From positions 4,819,278-4,883,277 of the forward strand of contig NW_004454179.1 of assembly GCF_000283155.1 (NCBI RefSeq): DNA of 64,000 bases, written 5' to 3'. The position numbers and the translations under genes are program-made. The notes beneath the pieces were generated by a model. It saw only the letters and a program-made list of their open reading frames with translations. It did not search any database and was not told the origin of the DNA. Source of the DNA: Ceratotherium simum simum. Lineage: Eukaryota > Chordata > Mammalia > Perissodactyla > Rhinocerotidae. Positions 15,320 through 25,929 of this stretch are shown one piece after another. Position 1 is the stretch's first letter. Every line of letters starts with the position of its first letter.

Positions 15320-15510
15320 GTTTACATGTTACTAAACTCCTCTTCCATTAGCTCCTCTAAACCTCAGAATAATTCTGTGAACCAAGTGTTTTGACCCCGT
15401 TATATGGATGAGGATGTTGAAGATCACAGAAGCAAAATGCTTGCTCTATGATCACACAGCTAATAAATCATGATGAGTCCAAGTCATAGGTTAAAATTTC
15501 AGGGCTGACA
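15320..15510 (+). mobile_element. MIR SINE
   Basis: Core CTCTAAACCTCAGAATAATT, then TATATGGATGAGGATGTTGA and CACACAGCTAATAA, in the normal MIR order. Confidence 0.7.
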
Positions 15511-16503
15511 TTTGTGCATTGTAAGCGAATTGTAGTAGCAACAAGAGGAGTCAATTCTCAAGAGAAGGAGAAACAGCACTTGTGCATTGGAAAGAAGCTC
15601 CTGAAAATCTATTCCTCAGAGAAGGGACATAGCCACAGCCTTTCACATTTTAACATTCCCCCTCTATTTGTTGAATCTCTTCCATGAGATGTGATCTGAA
15701 CATAAGAAAGTTCAATATCAGACTTCCAGAGCAATGACAAGATCAGGGGGAAAAGCAATGCTCATAAGAAAATTGTCCAGAAAGATATTAAAGAACAATG
15801 TAGAGGAGGAAATGACCCCATTCAGGCTTTTTCTTTTTTTTTCAAGAACCCAGTGACCCACCAGAGGATGGGATAGTTTAAGGCCAGCTCCAAAAACAAA
15901 TGGAAGATAGTTCAAGTACTTAGTTTAAAAGCTGTATCTAATATCAATTCCAATCCATACTCACCATGTGTTTCTCCAGGATCCTCTTTTCAGAGCATAT
16001 TTGTGCTTTATGCTCTTTATTCTATAGGATTCAAATATTTCTTACACTTTTTTAGAAGAATAGAAGACTGAAGGCAAGGTTGGAAATATTCTAAAGGTAC
16101 ATTGGTTCCATGCATACTGTATATCTAAGTTTCCTAAAATTGTCTCTTGGCAACCACGACTCAGGCCCGAAAGCAAAATGTTTGGTGAATAGGATAGTTT
16201 AGTCATTTTCCTCCCTTCTCTTTTCTCTCTGTCTTTCTCATTATCTTAAATGAATAAGGCTTAGTCACAAGTTCAGAAAACATTAGTAGTTAGATAATTT
16301 GCTTTCATTGCATTTAATGTTTCATGGAGACATTGTGTCACCTTTATAATTTTAAATATGGATTAATGATCCTCTATAGAAAATGTTGCAATTATGACAT
16401 TTTCATAAATTTCTCTAAATACTTATAATTTTTCAATTCCTTAGCCTATTCGGAGTCTTTGCAACTTAGAAATCCACACATATTCCCCCAAATAGAAGCA
16501 TAT

Positions 16504-16618
16504 CTAATCCCTGGGTGATTTTGTCTAACACTGGGAAACTGCCTCTGCCAGAAAACTCCTCACTCCGATCAGTCAGGGCTTCCTTTACCACTTCACATCC
16601 ATGCAACACCACAGTGGG
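16504..16618 (-). pseudogene. CYP2C: second CYP2C exon 2 (3' part), cut by an ERE
   Basis: The minus strand downstream of the ERE gives [20 protein letters not shown], then [18 protein letters not shown], clearly CYP2C exon 2. It covers 115 bases, exactly the distance from the same codon to the exon end in a functional gene, so it has no indel. The donor GT is replaced by AT (16,503-16,502). The 5' 48 bases should lie beyond the ERE, but sequence there (16,921 on) is not convincingly homologous. This copy is separate from exon 2 at 37,961-38,114 and lies between exons 5 and 6 of the main array, so it represents another CYP2C unit. Confidence 0.9.
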
Positions 16619-16634
16619 CTTCTTTCCTCTTTCT

Positions 16635-16904
16635 TTTTTTTTTCTCTCTCTCTTTTTTCTCTCTCTCTCTTTTTTCTTTTTGTGAGGAAGAGCAGCCCTG
16701 AGCTAACATCCATGATAATCCTCCTCTTTTTTGCCGAGGAAGACTGGCCCTGAGCTAACATCCGTGCCCTTCTTCCTCCACTTTATGTGGGACGCCGCCA
16801 CAGCATGGCCTGACAAGCGATGTGTCAGTGCGCACCAGGGAGCCAAACCTGTGCTGCCAGTAGCAGAGCACACACACTTAACCGCTATGCCACGGGGCCG
16901 GCCC
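16635..16904 (-). mobile_element. ERE SINE inserted in a CYP2C exon 2 copy
   Basis: Reverse-oriented ERE with a long CT-rich tail (about 16,635-16,680), duplicated GAGCTAACATCC units, GGGACGCCGCCACAGCATGG and a CACGGGGCCGGCCCC end. The perfect 16-bp target duplication CTTCTTTCCTCTTTCT is at 16,619-16,634 and 16,905-16,920. The site lies within, or at the decayed edge of, the exon 2 remnant. Confidence 0.93.
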
Positions 16905-17039
16905 CTTCTTTCCTCTTTCTACTGTGTCCATGTTACTTGGTTTGTGGTCATATACTTACTTTCATGATTGTTTCATAAATACCTGCCTTCCTTCTACACT
17001 GTAATTTCCATGATGCTAAGTTCTTTTTTTTTATTCACC

Positions 17040-17230
17040 ATTAAAAATCCCTAGCATCTAAATAGTTCCTCATACAAAGTAGGCATTCAATAACTTGTTG
17101 AATATATAATATATTCAAAATAATTACTATTCACATTTAAAAGAAATGGAATTTAAAGCTCAGAGAGATTTTAAAAACCTGCCCAAGACTCTGAGTTAAC
17201 AAGTGAATGAGCTGGTGTGCTGATACGATC
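17040..17230 (+). mobile_element. MIR-like SINE
   Basis: GTAGGCATTCAATAACTTGT, AGCTCAGAGAGATTTTAA and AACAAGTGAATGAGCTGG follow MIR order. Low similarity. Confidence 0.5.
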
Positions 17231-17252
17231 TCTTCGAATCCACAGCCCAAAA

Positions 17253-17756
17253 TGTAATGATCATAGACCAGGTCATATCATATCCTATTGCGTCAATAAC
17301 AATATATCAAAGTTATCTTGCAGAAGAAATGAGCACAAACTGCAAGTCATTTAGCTGGAGCATGCTAAGAAGATGGAAACCTTCTCCTCAGATGACCTCA
17401 AGCTGCCTAGGAACCAAAGGTTCCCTAACTACAGAACTCAATATGAAAATATGTGGAGTGGGGAACCTAATGAGAAGCAAGGGGCCCCTTGATTTGTAGC
17501 ACACTGGACTTACAAGACTGTCACACTCCCATCCTCCAATCAGACTATGCCAAGCTAGAGTTTAGCATAACCACTCCAACTCCCAACTCCTTAAATGCCT
17601 GCCCCTGCTTCTGCTCAGGAAGACAGATTTGAATTGAACCTTGCCTCCTGTCTCCTTACTGGTCAACCTTGCAATAAAGCTCTTTCTTCTCTCAAAAGTG
17701 GGTGCCTTGGTATTGGCTTCTATGTGCATCAGACAGCAAGCCCTTGCTCGGTAACA
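17253..17756 (+). mobile_element. solo LTR of an endogenous retrovirus-like element
   Basis: 504 bp starting TGTAATGATC and ending CTCGGTAACA (TG...CA), flanked by a 4-bp AAAA repeat. A polyadenylation signal (GCAATAAAGC at about 17,670) lies about 80 bases from the end, followed by a GGTAACA terminus like that of the provirus LTRs at 50,133 and 57,769. The sequence is otherwise different, so it is a related class but another family. No internal region is present. Confidence 0.75.
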
Positions 17757-19590
17757 AAAACATGGGGGGAAGGAGCTTCCAGAACTAGTGCTTTGGTAAC
17801 TAACTGTCTCAGGAAAGACAGATTTCAGATAATTCCTTTGAGATTTAGAGAGCTGTTGGTACATAAATAGTTAGGAGTAGAGTATTTATTCCTTCATTCA
17901 TTGACCAAATATATAGAAACTGAAAATTTCTGAATCTTTAGTTGTTTCCTTGGTTTCAAATCACTATGTGCTTTTAGGAAATTTTTAGCGTTTTGAATTG
18001 TAAATCAGTAGATTTTTTTAAATTGAAAGCTGTTTCATTTCCATTAGAGTTCACTAAAGACTAATTACTAAAAAGGGACCTAGGTCACAATATGGACAGG
18101 GAATTCCTACTTTTCACAATGTCAACAGTCATCTCATGGATCTCATTTCCTTCTAGCAGCCTTCTATGTGTATACTGTTTAAAATCATGTCTGGGTGTTC
18201 AATGGACACTTCCCTTTAAAATTACTTCTTTAAAACATGGTGTCTAAGACCATATTATATTTGGAAATAAAGCTGTCTTATTTACTTATTGCAAACAATT
18301 GCAAGAAAATTTGCTTATAGATTTGCTGATGTTATTAGTATTTGTCTGTAAATTATTTCCAATGATTGATAGATGAATGGGGCCATTGGAAGCTTGCTTT
18401 CTCCATAGCTTCGATTCCATGGAAAAAGGAAAATCAAACAAGCAAGAAAAATCACCAGGGCTGTGAAGGGATCAACTGATGTGCAATTGAAAGCTCCAAA
18501 CCCAAAGATTTTATAAACACCACATGCAAGCTGATCACCAAGACTGCACTAAGTCTTTGGACTTCTGAATAACTAGTTTTTTATCTTCAGTGCACTTTGG
18601 CCTACCAGGAGAGATTAAAACAAAAATAGTCACCTTAGTATTAATAAATATCTAATTTTGCAGTGGAAATCCCAACTAAAAATAACTCTCACTTCTTCAG
18701 AGGTGGCCATGTTTTAATAGTGAATTTGAAGGCTATCAGATTTTAAGAGGGCTAGAATTCATTATCTCGACAAATAATGAAAGAGAATGTCTCTTGTGTC
18801 AGAATTCATCATCATATGAGCAGAAGAAAGAAGTGCACTCTTAGGGCCCTTTCCCAGAAGTTCCAGAGAAAGGCCAAAATCAGAGACAGAAAGGAGGAGG
18901 CAGGGTAAACAGAAGGGTATAGAGAGCTAGTCTTGTCTTAGAGAAGAGTAGACATATCCCAATTCTCTTGACAGAGCCCTTTTCTGTACGTCAGGAGTCC
19001 TGACACCGCTTAGTCCCAAACGGGGTGCAGGGTCAACAGACAGTAGATGGAAGACAGGAACCTACCAAGTCAAGGAAAGAAATCACTCAAAAACAAAAGT
19101 GGAAAGTCCTTTGGCTGCAGTTACCCATCTGTCTCCTTGTACATCCATTTCCAATGAGGGTCCTATAACCAGAGCATGTATTGCCAGTTCTCACTTGGGT
19201 GAGGAAATATATTCTGACATTCAATATAGTAAATATTTGACAGTGTCTAGAAACTCACATATGTGAAAAAAAATTCAAGGGTTGAAAAATATTTGAGGAA
19301 ATCCAACAGCATAACTAACATGAAATTTAAAAATCAGAATACTAACTCCAGAAGAAGTTAACTTAGAGAAAACAGAAAAAATGTTAAAATAAGTATAATA
19401 TTGTCAGATAAATTTAGCCACATCAGAAGAACAAGTTATTAAAAAAGAAAAGTTCTTGGTAATTAGAGAATATGAGTGCAAATATATTTTTTTAAATAAA
19501 CAGATATGCTGAGTAATATACAAGATTTAGCAGTGGTTTGATTTTTTTAGCAGGAAGATATTGGGAAAACAAGAGTTTCCCAAAGAATAG
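17757..19590. other. intronic AT-rich sequence, nothing recognised
   Basis: No exon, open frame of note or clear repeat recognised on either strand. Confidence 0.5.
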
Positions 19591-20033
19591 AGTGCAAAAT
19601 ACTAATTATGAAAACTATAAACAAAGTTAAGTGGTATGGACAATAGTTCTAGAAGTTCCAGTGAATTCTCAATAGGAATTTCAAGAAAAGAGAAAAATTA
19701 ATTGAATGTAAAAATAAGCAAAGAAAATTATCCTAAACTGATGAAAAATCTAAAGGATCCACCAAGTTCTAAGCAGGATAGTGGTATGAAGAACCACACT
19801 CCCACAATCTTCTGAAACCTGAGTACATGAAGAAAAACAAAAACAAAATCCTAAGAAGTTCTAGAGAGGAAAAGGAATTTATAAAGAAAGAGACTCAGTT
19901 TATAACAAAGGTTCTCATATACAACGTTTCTATTAAGACTAAAAGCAAATCCTGTGTATCAAAAATTAAGTGCAAAATAACAATGATGAAAACCACAAAG
20001 TGAAGTGGTATGGATAATAGTTCTAGGAGGTTC
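19591..20033. repeat. local direct repeat pair (about 65 bp, 380 bp apart)
   Basis: The block beginning AGTGCAAAAT and containing AAGTGGTATGGA and AATAGTTCTAG occurs at 19,591-19,658 and again at 19,969-20,033 with a handful of substitutions. The sequence between them is not duplicated. Confidence 0.85.
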
Positions 20034-20215
20034 TTCATTGCTACCAAGTACATCAATAACATTTATTTTGGATAAATTTGGATATTTACTTTGGATTACA
20101 ATTATCTAAAATAAAAGTTTTTTTGAATATTTAAGTGTCTCAATTTCATAATATAGCTACATCAATATACAACAAGCATATAACCAACACCACAAGATTG
20201 AATGAAGAAATATTT

Positions 20216-20390
20216 TAGAAGCTCTTCTGTACCAGATATTTTCCACCCTGTTAGTTCACTTAATCTTCAAAAAATGCTTTGTGACAGAAATGATGAGGCT
20301 GTATTACCTTGAAAAGAATCATATACCTCCTAGCCTAGCTAAATAAGTGGAGAGCTGGAATTTGAACCAAGGACACCTGACACAACACAT
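20216..20390 (+). mobile_element. MIR SINE
   Basis: AGATATTTTCCACCCTGTTA, CACTTAATCTTCAAAAAATG and GCTGGAATTTGAACCAAGG match the MIR core and tRNA-like end. Confidence 0.7.
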
Positions 20391-20949
20391 ATGCCAATTA
20401 TAATTTCAGAAAAGAAGGAATGAGTGCCCATACAACAGCAGCCTGGAGGCAGAGAAGTCCCCATCTTAGCAGCCATGCACCTATAGAGCCCAGTACAGGA
20501 CTTCCAATGTTGCTTAATCTTCTACATTGCTGATGATGAACTGTGCTCAGTCTTGCAGCAGGAAGATTCAATCTAGAGGAAGTCAGCAGGAGGTCCTGAG
20601 AGACAAGAGCTTCCCTCCATAGCTTCTGCAGCAGCAGAGAAGCAAGGCTAATAAGCAGTCACCAGGTATGAGAGCTTAGGGTAGAGAACGGGGAAATAAC
20701 TACATCAAAAACACTTCAGTCTGGAAAGACCACCATGTCCAGATTCCACAGACAAGAACATAATAGATTTAGATCAGCCTCTAAAGGTAATAATATCAAA
20801 GTGCCACTTTATACCACACAAAGGAACCTAATTTAAAAAGTCTGTAAAATGACTATTAGACTTTTAAATAAAATGCCTAGAATTTTAATGTGCTTTTTAA
20901 AAAGAAAATAAATTACTTTCTGTAATTCAAAAGGAATAATTCTTTTTAT

Positions 20950-21140
20950 TAGTAGCATTCTGTGAAGTTTATGAAGCACTTTTGTGAATATCTTATTATT
21001 TGAATCTTATGATGAACCCACGAGGCAGGTATATTTTATGCATTTTATACATGAAGAAAGTGAGAGTCAGAATTGAAGAGATTCACCCAAATTTCCACTT
21101 CTAACAGGGTTAGGACTTCAACTCTGGTTTTATAACTTGT
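20950..21140 (+). mobile_element. MIR SINE
   Basis: GAAGCACTTTTGTGAATATC, TTTTATACATGAAGAAAGTG and AACTCTGGTTT follow the MIR order. A weaker MIR-like stretch follows at about 21,660-21,830. Confidence 0.65.
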
Positions 21141-21460
21141 GAACTCTGCACTGGAAAGTGTTTCAGTTCAATGACATTCCACAAACATGTGTTGAGTAAT
21201 TATGTATCTTGCAGTCTCACATCGGCATTAAAAATTTTGTTTAAAATTAAACTGTTACTAAGTCAATAATTTCACCACTGGTAAATAAAAATGAGAGTTC
21301 AGCAAAGTTTGTCCCTTTGTAATCTTCAGAACTTCAGGAATCCAGGATTCAAAGATTCAAAGAACTAGATTTCACTGAAATGCAGTTAGCTGTCCAATCC
21401 CATATCTGATATACACTGCCTCATGACATTTCTGGTCCTGAAAGAAGAGCAGATTTTAAA

Positions 21461-21552
21461 ACTATGTATATTATGTATATATATATAATATATATATAGT
21501 TTTCTCTATCTCTCTCACACACACTCTCTATCTCTCTCTCACTGTCTCTCTT
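21461..21552. repeat. TA tract followed by CT/CA-rich tract
   Basis: ATATATATATAATATATATA, then repeated TCTCTCTCACACAC and TCTATCTCTCTCTC units. Confidence 0.9.
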
Positions 21553-22619
21553 CAGAGCAATCCTTTTGCCAGAGGAACTTGTGTCTTAGCTCTGTCTATG
21601 AAGCCCTTCTAGTGTCTCATATGCTTTGCCATTTTACTCCTCAAAGAAGGAAGAAAGCATGGAAATAATTGAACTGGAATAGATCTTAGACATCATCTGA
21701 TGAAATTCTTTACTTTCTTGTTGTAAGAGCAATGTAGTAATGGCTCAGAGAGGCAATGACCTTTGCATATAGTCACACAATGAGTTAACATCAGAGCTGC
21801 TAGTTGAAGGGTCTTTGTTTCCTCAAATATGAGATTTTTTAATCACCTGAATGTGAAGAAATTTTAAACATGATATTGAACACAGGAAACACTTGCTTTT
21901 AAATTCTAACTCTCTTATACACAAACATGAGATAGCTGAAAAGTTGTGAAAGTTAGTGATAAACCTGTCTTACCCTAGATGGTGGGGACATCAAAGTTTA
22001 GGAAGCAGAATTCTTTTGCCTGAAACCCTCAATCAGAGCTCAAAAAGAAACTGAGCTACTAATACTAGATGTATTCTTTTGCATTTTGTTCTTGGTCATC
22101 ATCAAAATCCTTAATAAATCACATGGGAATATTTGAGTACAGTATCTATTTTCTAGGTACGCTGGCCAGGATTCTTATTTGAGGGTAGGTAGAGGACAGG
22201 CATAAATGTGAGTCAAAGATCATCCCATCCCCCAAGCTGGCATTGCTCAGTGCCAAGAGGAAATTTCCCAGCTAGAAAGAGTTCCCCTTACCAGGAAAGG
22301 AAGACCAAGTGGGGAACTAGCTTCTCCAGCCTTCCGGGTCATCACACAAAGGTCCTGCTTCGGTTTCACCCCATCCAGACTGGCAAAGCTGGGATATATA
22401 GAGATGGCTAGGAAAATGGAAGAAATGCAGGGGCTGCTAATAGCAGCCACACAGTGGGAGTGATGCAGTTAACAGTGACCTTCTCAGCAGACAATCCTAG
22501 CAGACTTCACCATCAAGAAAAGCAACATCCACCTTGGACCCCCTACACAATGACATCACTGTTTGTCCCACAGGTATTCACATTTGCTGATATCAGATGC
22601 TGGATTTCCTCCAGGCTCC

Positions 22620-24360
22620 CTGCCTCCAACCCCAGCTAGAGTCTGAAAACCAAACCGGAAGCCATCTCAGGCTTCTGCTGCTGTGTGAGTGCAAGACACC
22701 AAGCTAGATTCCCAGGCTGACATCCAGTGCTGGGCACACACTTGGACCTAGCCCCTCCAGCTGTTCACATGCACACTCACAGACTAATCCCCATCACCGA
22801 CATTCACTGTAGTGCACACACAGTGGGGAGAGTGTGAAGTCATGGAAGGGCACGCTGACAGCCAAGGCCCCTGCCACTGCCAGTGAGCCCTTAGAGTTCC
22901 TGATCCTTGCTACTTTCACTGGCCCCTACACACTACTTGTGTGTCTCCACCTGGCCTCTGCCCCAACATAGGACCTGTAGCTAGCCCCTTCGGCTGAGTG
23001 TATGCACTCCAACAGCTCTGGCCACCAGTGAGCCTGACTTAGCCTCTAGCTACAAGCCTTGAAGGCAACACTGAAGACTCCTACAGACATGGCAGCCATT
23101 GTGGACCCCTGCCAGTGCTCATTAAGGTTCACACAGGTGTCAATGTTGTGGACATCTGTGGCCTGAGCTGAAGAGACATCACACCCCTCAACAATGTGCT
23201 GTCACAGACTCCCATACTTTGCACCCTACACCACCTGATTTGGGGTCACAGCATACTCCAGCATGCCCCCACCCACAGGCGAAAGTCTTCTCTTACCGAA
23301 GTCAGTTCATAAAGACTGGAAGAGGTGATCATTTTTTCAAATGTGCAGACACCTATGAAAATCTTCGGAGATCGTGAAGAATCAGGGAAAAACGACTCCA
23401 CTAAAATATTACAGTAAGTCTCCAGTAACTTCCCCTAAAGAAACTGAGATCCGGGAATTTCCCAACAAAGAATTAAGGTAATTGTTCTAAAGATGCTCAG
23501 AGAGCTACAAGTGAACACAGATAAACAATTTAATGATATCAGGAAAGAATAAAAGAAGAAAATGAGAAGTTCAACAAATAGAAAACATAAAAAAGAGCCA
23601 CACAGAAATTTTAGAGCTGCAGAATAGAATGACTGAACTGAATAATTTAATAGAGGGTTCCCACAGCAGACTGGAACACGCAGAGGAAAGAATCAGTTAT
23701 CTAGAATACAGATCAATTGAAATTATCATTTCAAAGGAGCAACAACAACAACAAAAACAGTGAAAAGGAATATAGAAAGTCTATGGGACTTATAGGACAC
23801 TATCAAGAGGAATAATGTACACATCATGGGAGTCCCAGGAGGAGAAGAGAGGAGAAAAGGGGTGGAGGGTTATTTAAAGAAACAATGGTTGAAAACTTCC
23901 CAAATCTGAGAAGAGATTTGGGCAACCAAGTTCATGAAGCTAATAGGTCATCCCAAAATATCAATCCTAAACAATCTTCTCCAAAACATATATAATAAAA
24001 CTGTTTAAAATTTAAGACAAAAAATTTTAAAATCAGCAAGAGAAAACATATTTCTCTCATAAAAGGAAACTCCACTTAGGCAATTAGCAGATTTCTCAAC
24101 AGAGACCCTGCAGACCAGAGAGAATGGGATGATACAGTGAAAGTGCCAAAAGAAAGAATCTGCCAATAAAGAATTCTGTACCCTGCAAAGTTATCCTTCA
24201 GAAATGAAGGTGAAGTAAAGACTTTCCCAAATAAACAAAAGCTGAGGGAATTCATCACCACTAAATCTGCCTTACAAGAAATGCTGAAAGGAGTTCTTTA
24301 AGTGGAAATGAAAGGGCGCTAATAAGTAACATGAGATCATATGAAAATGTACAACACACT
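22620..24360 (+). mobile_element. L1 5' region, sense
   Basis: A GC-richer left half (22,620-23,300) leads into AG-rich sequence whose features (CTCAGAGAGCTACAAGTGAA, GCAGACTGGAACACGCAGAG, ATTCTGTACCCTGCAAAGTT, CTTACAAGAAATGCTGAAAG) are those of an L1M 5' UTR. The last of these appears in reverse at about 63,535-63,560 in the antisense L1. No ORF1 frame is intact. Confidence 0.75.
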
Positions 24361-24966
24361 GGTAAAGGTAAGCACATAACCAGAATAATTTTCTTTCCTA
24401 CATCTTTTGTCACTCATAGCAGTTCGCTTCTCCTAAATATCACTTTTAGAATGTTTCTCAGACTGCAAAATACCGTGAGATTATTTCACACAGAATTCCA
24501 GAAATTATTTCATTCTTCCGTCATGGAGAGTAGAGTATCTATCTTCCCAACTACAGCGCTGGAACACTACTCTGAACATTTCACTGTGCATAATGGATTC
24601 TGAAAGAATGCACACTGACAAACAAAGTGGGCACCAGTTAAGAAAAAAATACTGACCTCTAAGACAACTCAAGCTGGCTGTGTCTGTCCCAAATCACTCT
24701 CATGAAATGGGATTCTGCGCATATTTGGGAAAATGATCACATCTCCTACTCTACGCTCTGCCCTTCAGTTTTTCCTATCATTCTCCCCTTTGTTCTATTT
24801 CCTGTCTCCAGACCTGCCACTAAATTGAGCAGAAGACAGCCAGGGACACATAATTTTAATGTTCATGACACTTTTAAGAAAATGAATGAAGGTGAGGACT
24901 ATGCATGTCTTTACAACTTTCATAATTCTATTGTTCTGTTCCAATTCATTTTTTGTGTTATTGAAC

Positions 24967-25109
24967 CTGTGGTCTTAGGATGTTTCCACATAAGAAAGAG
25001 TCCATATCTCAGGGTTGAGTTCATTATTTCTGTCTCAGAATCAGAAAAGTCAGATACAATCATTATCATGTTGTCATTGGTAAATTTTTTAGCATTGATT
25101 GTGCTTTCT
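24967..25109 (-). pseudogene. CYP2C: second, strongly decayed CYP2C exon 6
   Basis: The minus strand between an AG (25,110-25,111) and CACAG|GT (24,967/24,966) aligns end to end with exon 6. The clearest part reads SETEIMNSTLRYGLF and MWKHPKTTG, matching GTETT..TLRYGLL and KHPEVT of the family. The length is 143 bp against 142, so a single-base insertion (near the AAAAAATTT run, about 25,082-25,090) shifts the frame. The I-helix Gly and the paired Thr are altered. Flanking intron just upstream (GAAATTATTTGACAAAATA) resembles that of the intact exon 6 at 12,812-12,855, so it arose by genomic duplication. Confidence 0.85.
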
Positions 25110-25929
25110 CTGGGAGTGATTAGATGAAATTATTTGACAAAATACTTGCCCAATATATGGCCCAATATAGAGAAACAACAATCTAAGTTCCCCTGAATAC
25201 ATCCATCTCCCAAGGGTATTGGGAGATTCAGTGGTTTCTTACACCTGGTTTATCAAAATTAACCTAGAATAAAAATAAAATAATGTTTCCTAGAATAATT
25301 AAGTTATATTTAAATATATTATTGGGGAGACAGCTGCCAGTAATTCAGATATCAGAGGACTTGGAGCCCTCCTTACTCTGGGAGTAATGAAGAGGCTTTA
25401 CAGCATTCGTGACACTCTTGAAATATGTACAAAAGAGCAAGGGCTGAGTACCAGTGCAAAGCATGTCAGGTCAGGACAGGGTAAAACTGTGACATGTGCC
25501 TCTGGTTCAAACAACCAATCATTCTAGCATCCCCAACCCAGATATGTAGAGACTGCTAAGGTCCCTACTGGAGCATCCAAACCCAGCTCTACTCAATGTG
25601 TTCCTGGCTGTATCACTTCCCCAAAGTTTATTCATCCCCCAAACCCACATTTCCTCTCTTCCAGGTGGTGCTTCCTGCTCCCCAGGGTAAGATCAGATAA
25701 CTAGTTTGAGGATCAAGTCTATCAAGTGTTGATTGGAGGGAAACCTCATGGAAATGGACGCTTTTCAACAAGGTTCTTGAACCACTACTGAATGGTATGG
25801 GCAGTTCTTTGAAAGTTCCAGAATACCTTATGGAAACCAAGCCTTGGAATAGAGTGAAAAACCCTTTGATAGGAAGTCATTGAGCTTTGATTACGGCCCT
25901 ATTTCTACTCTTATGAATAACACATGGTT

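Larger units (their letters stand above)
12812..16503. other. intronic stretch without recognised CYP2C exons
   Basis: Holds an L1 3'-end-like fragment (about 13,640-13,880), a 19-A run at 14,034-14,052, a short antisense L1-like piece (about 14,400-14,550) and a MIR at about 15,320-15,510. I looked for exons 3, 4 and 5 of a second CYP2C unit here and saw none. Confidence 0.6.

Noticed and set aside
15718..15915. Minus-strand 65-codon frame suspected to be a CYP2C exon of the second unit
   Set aside because: No match to any CYP2C exon in any frame, and no splice sites at suitable places.
24702..25127. 141-codon plus-strand frame
   Set aside because: It overlaps the decayed CYP2C exon 6 on the opposite strand, which explains the sequence better.
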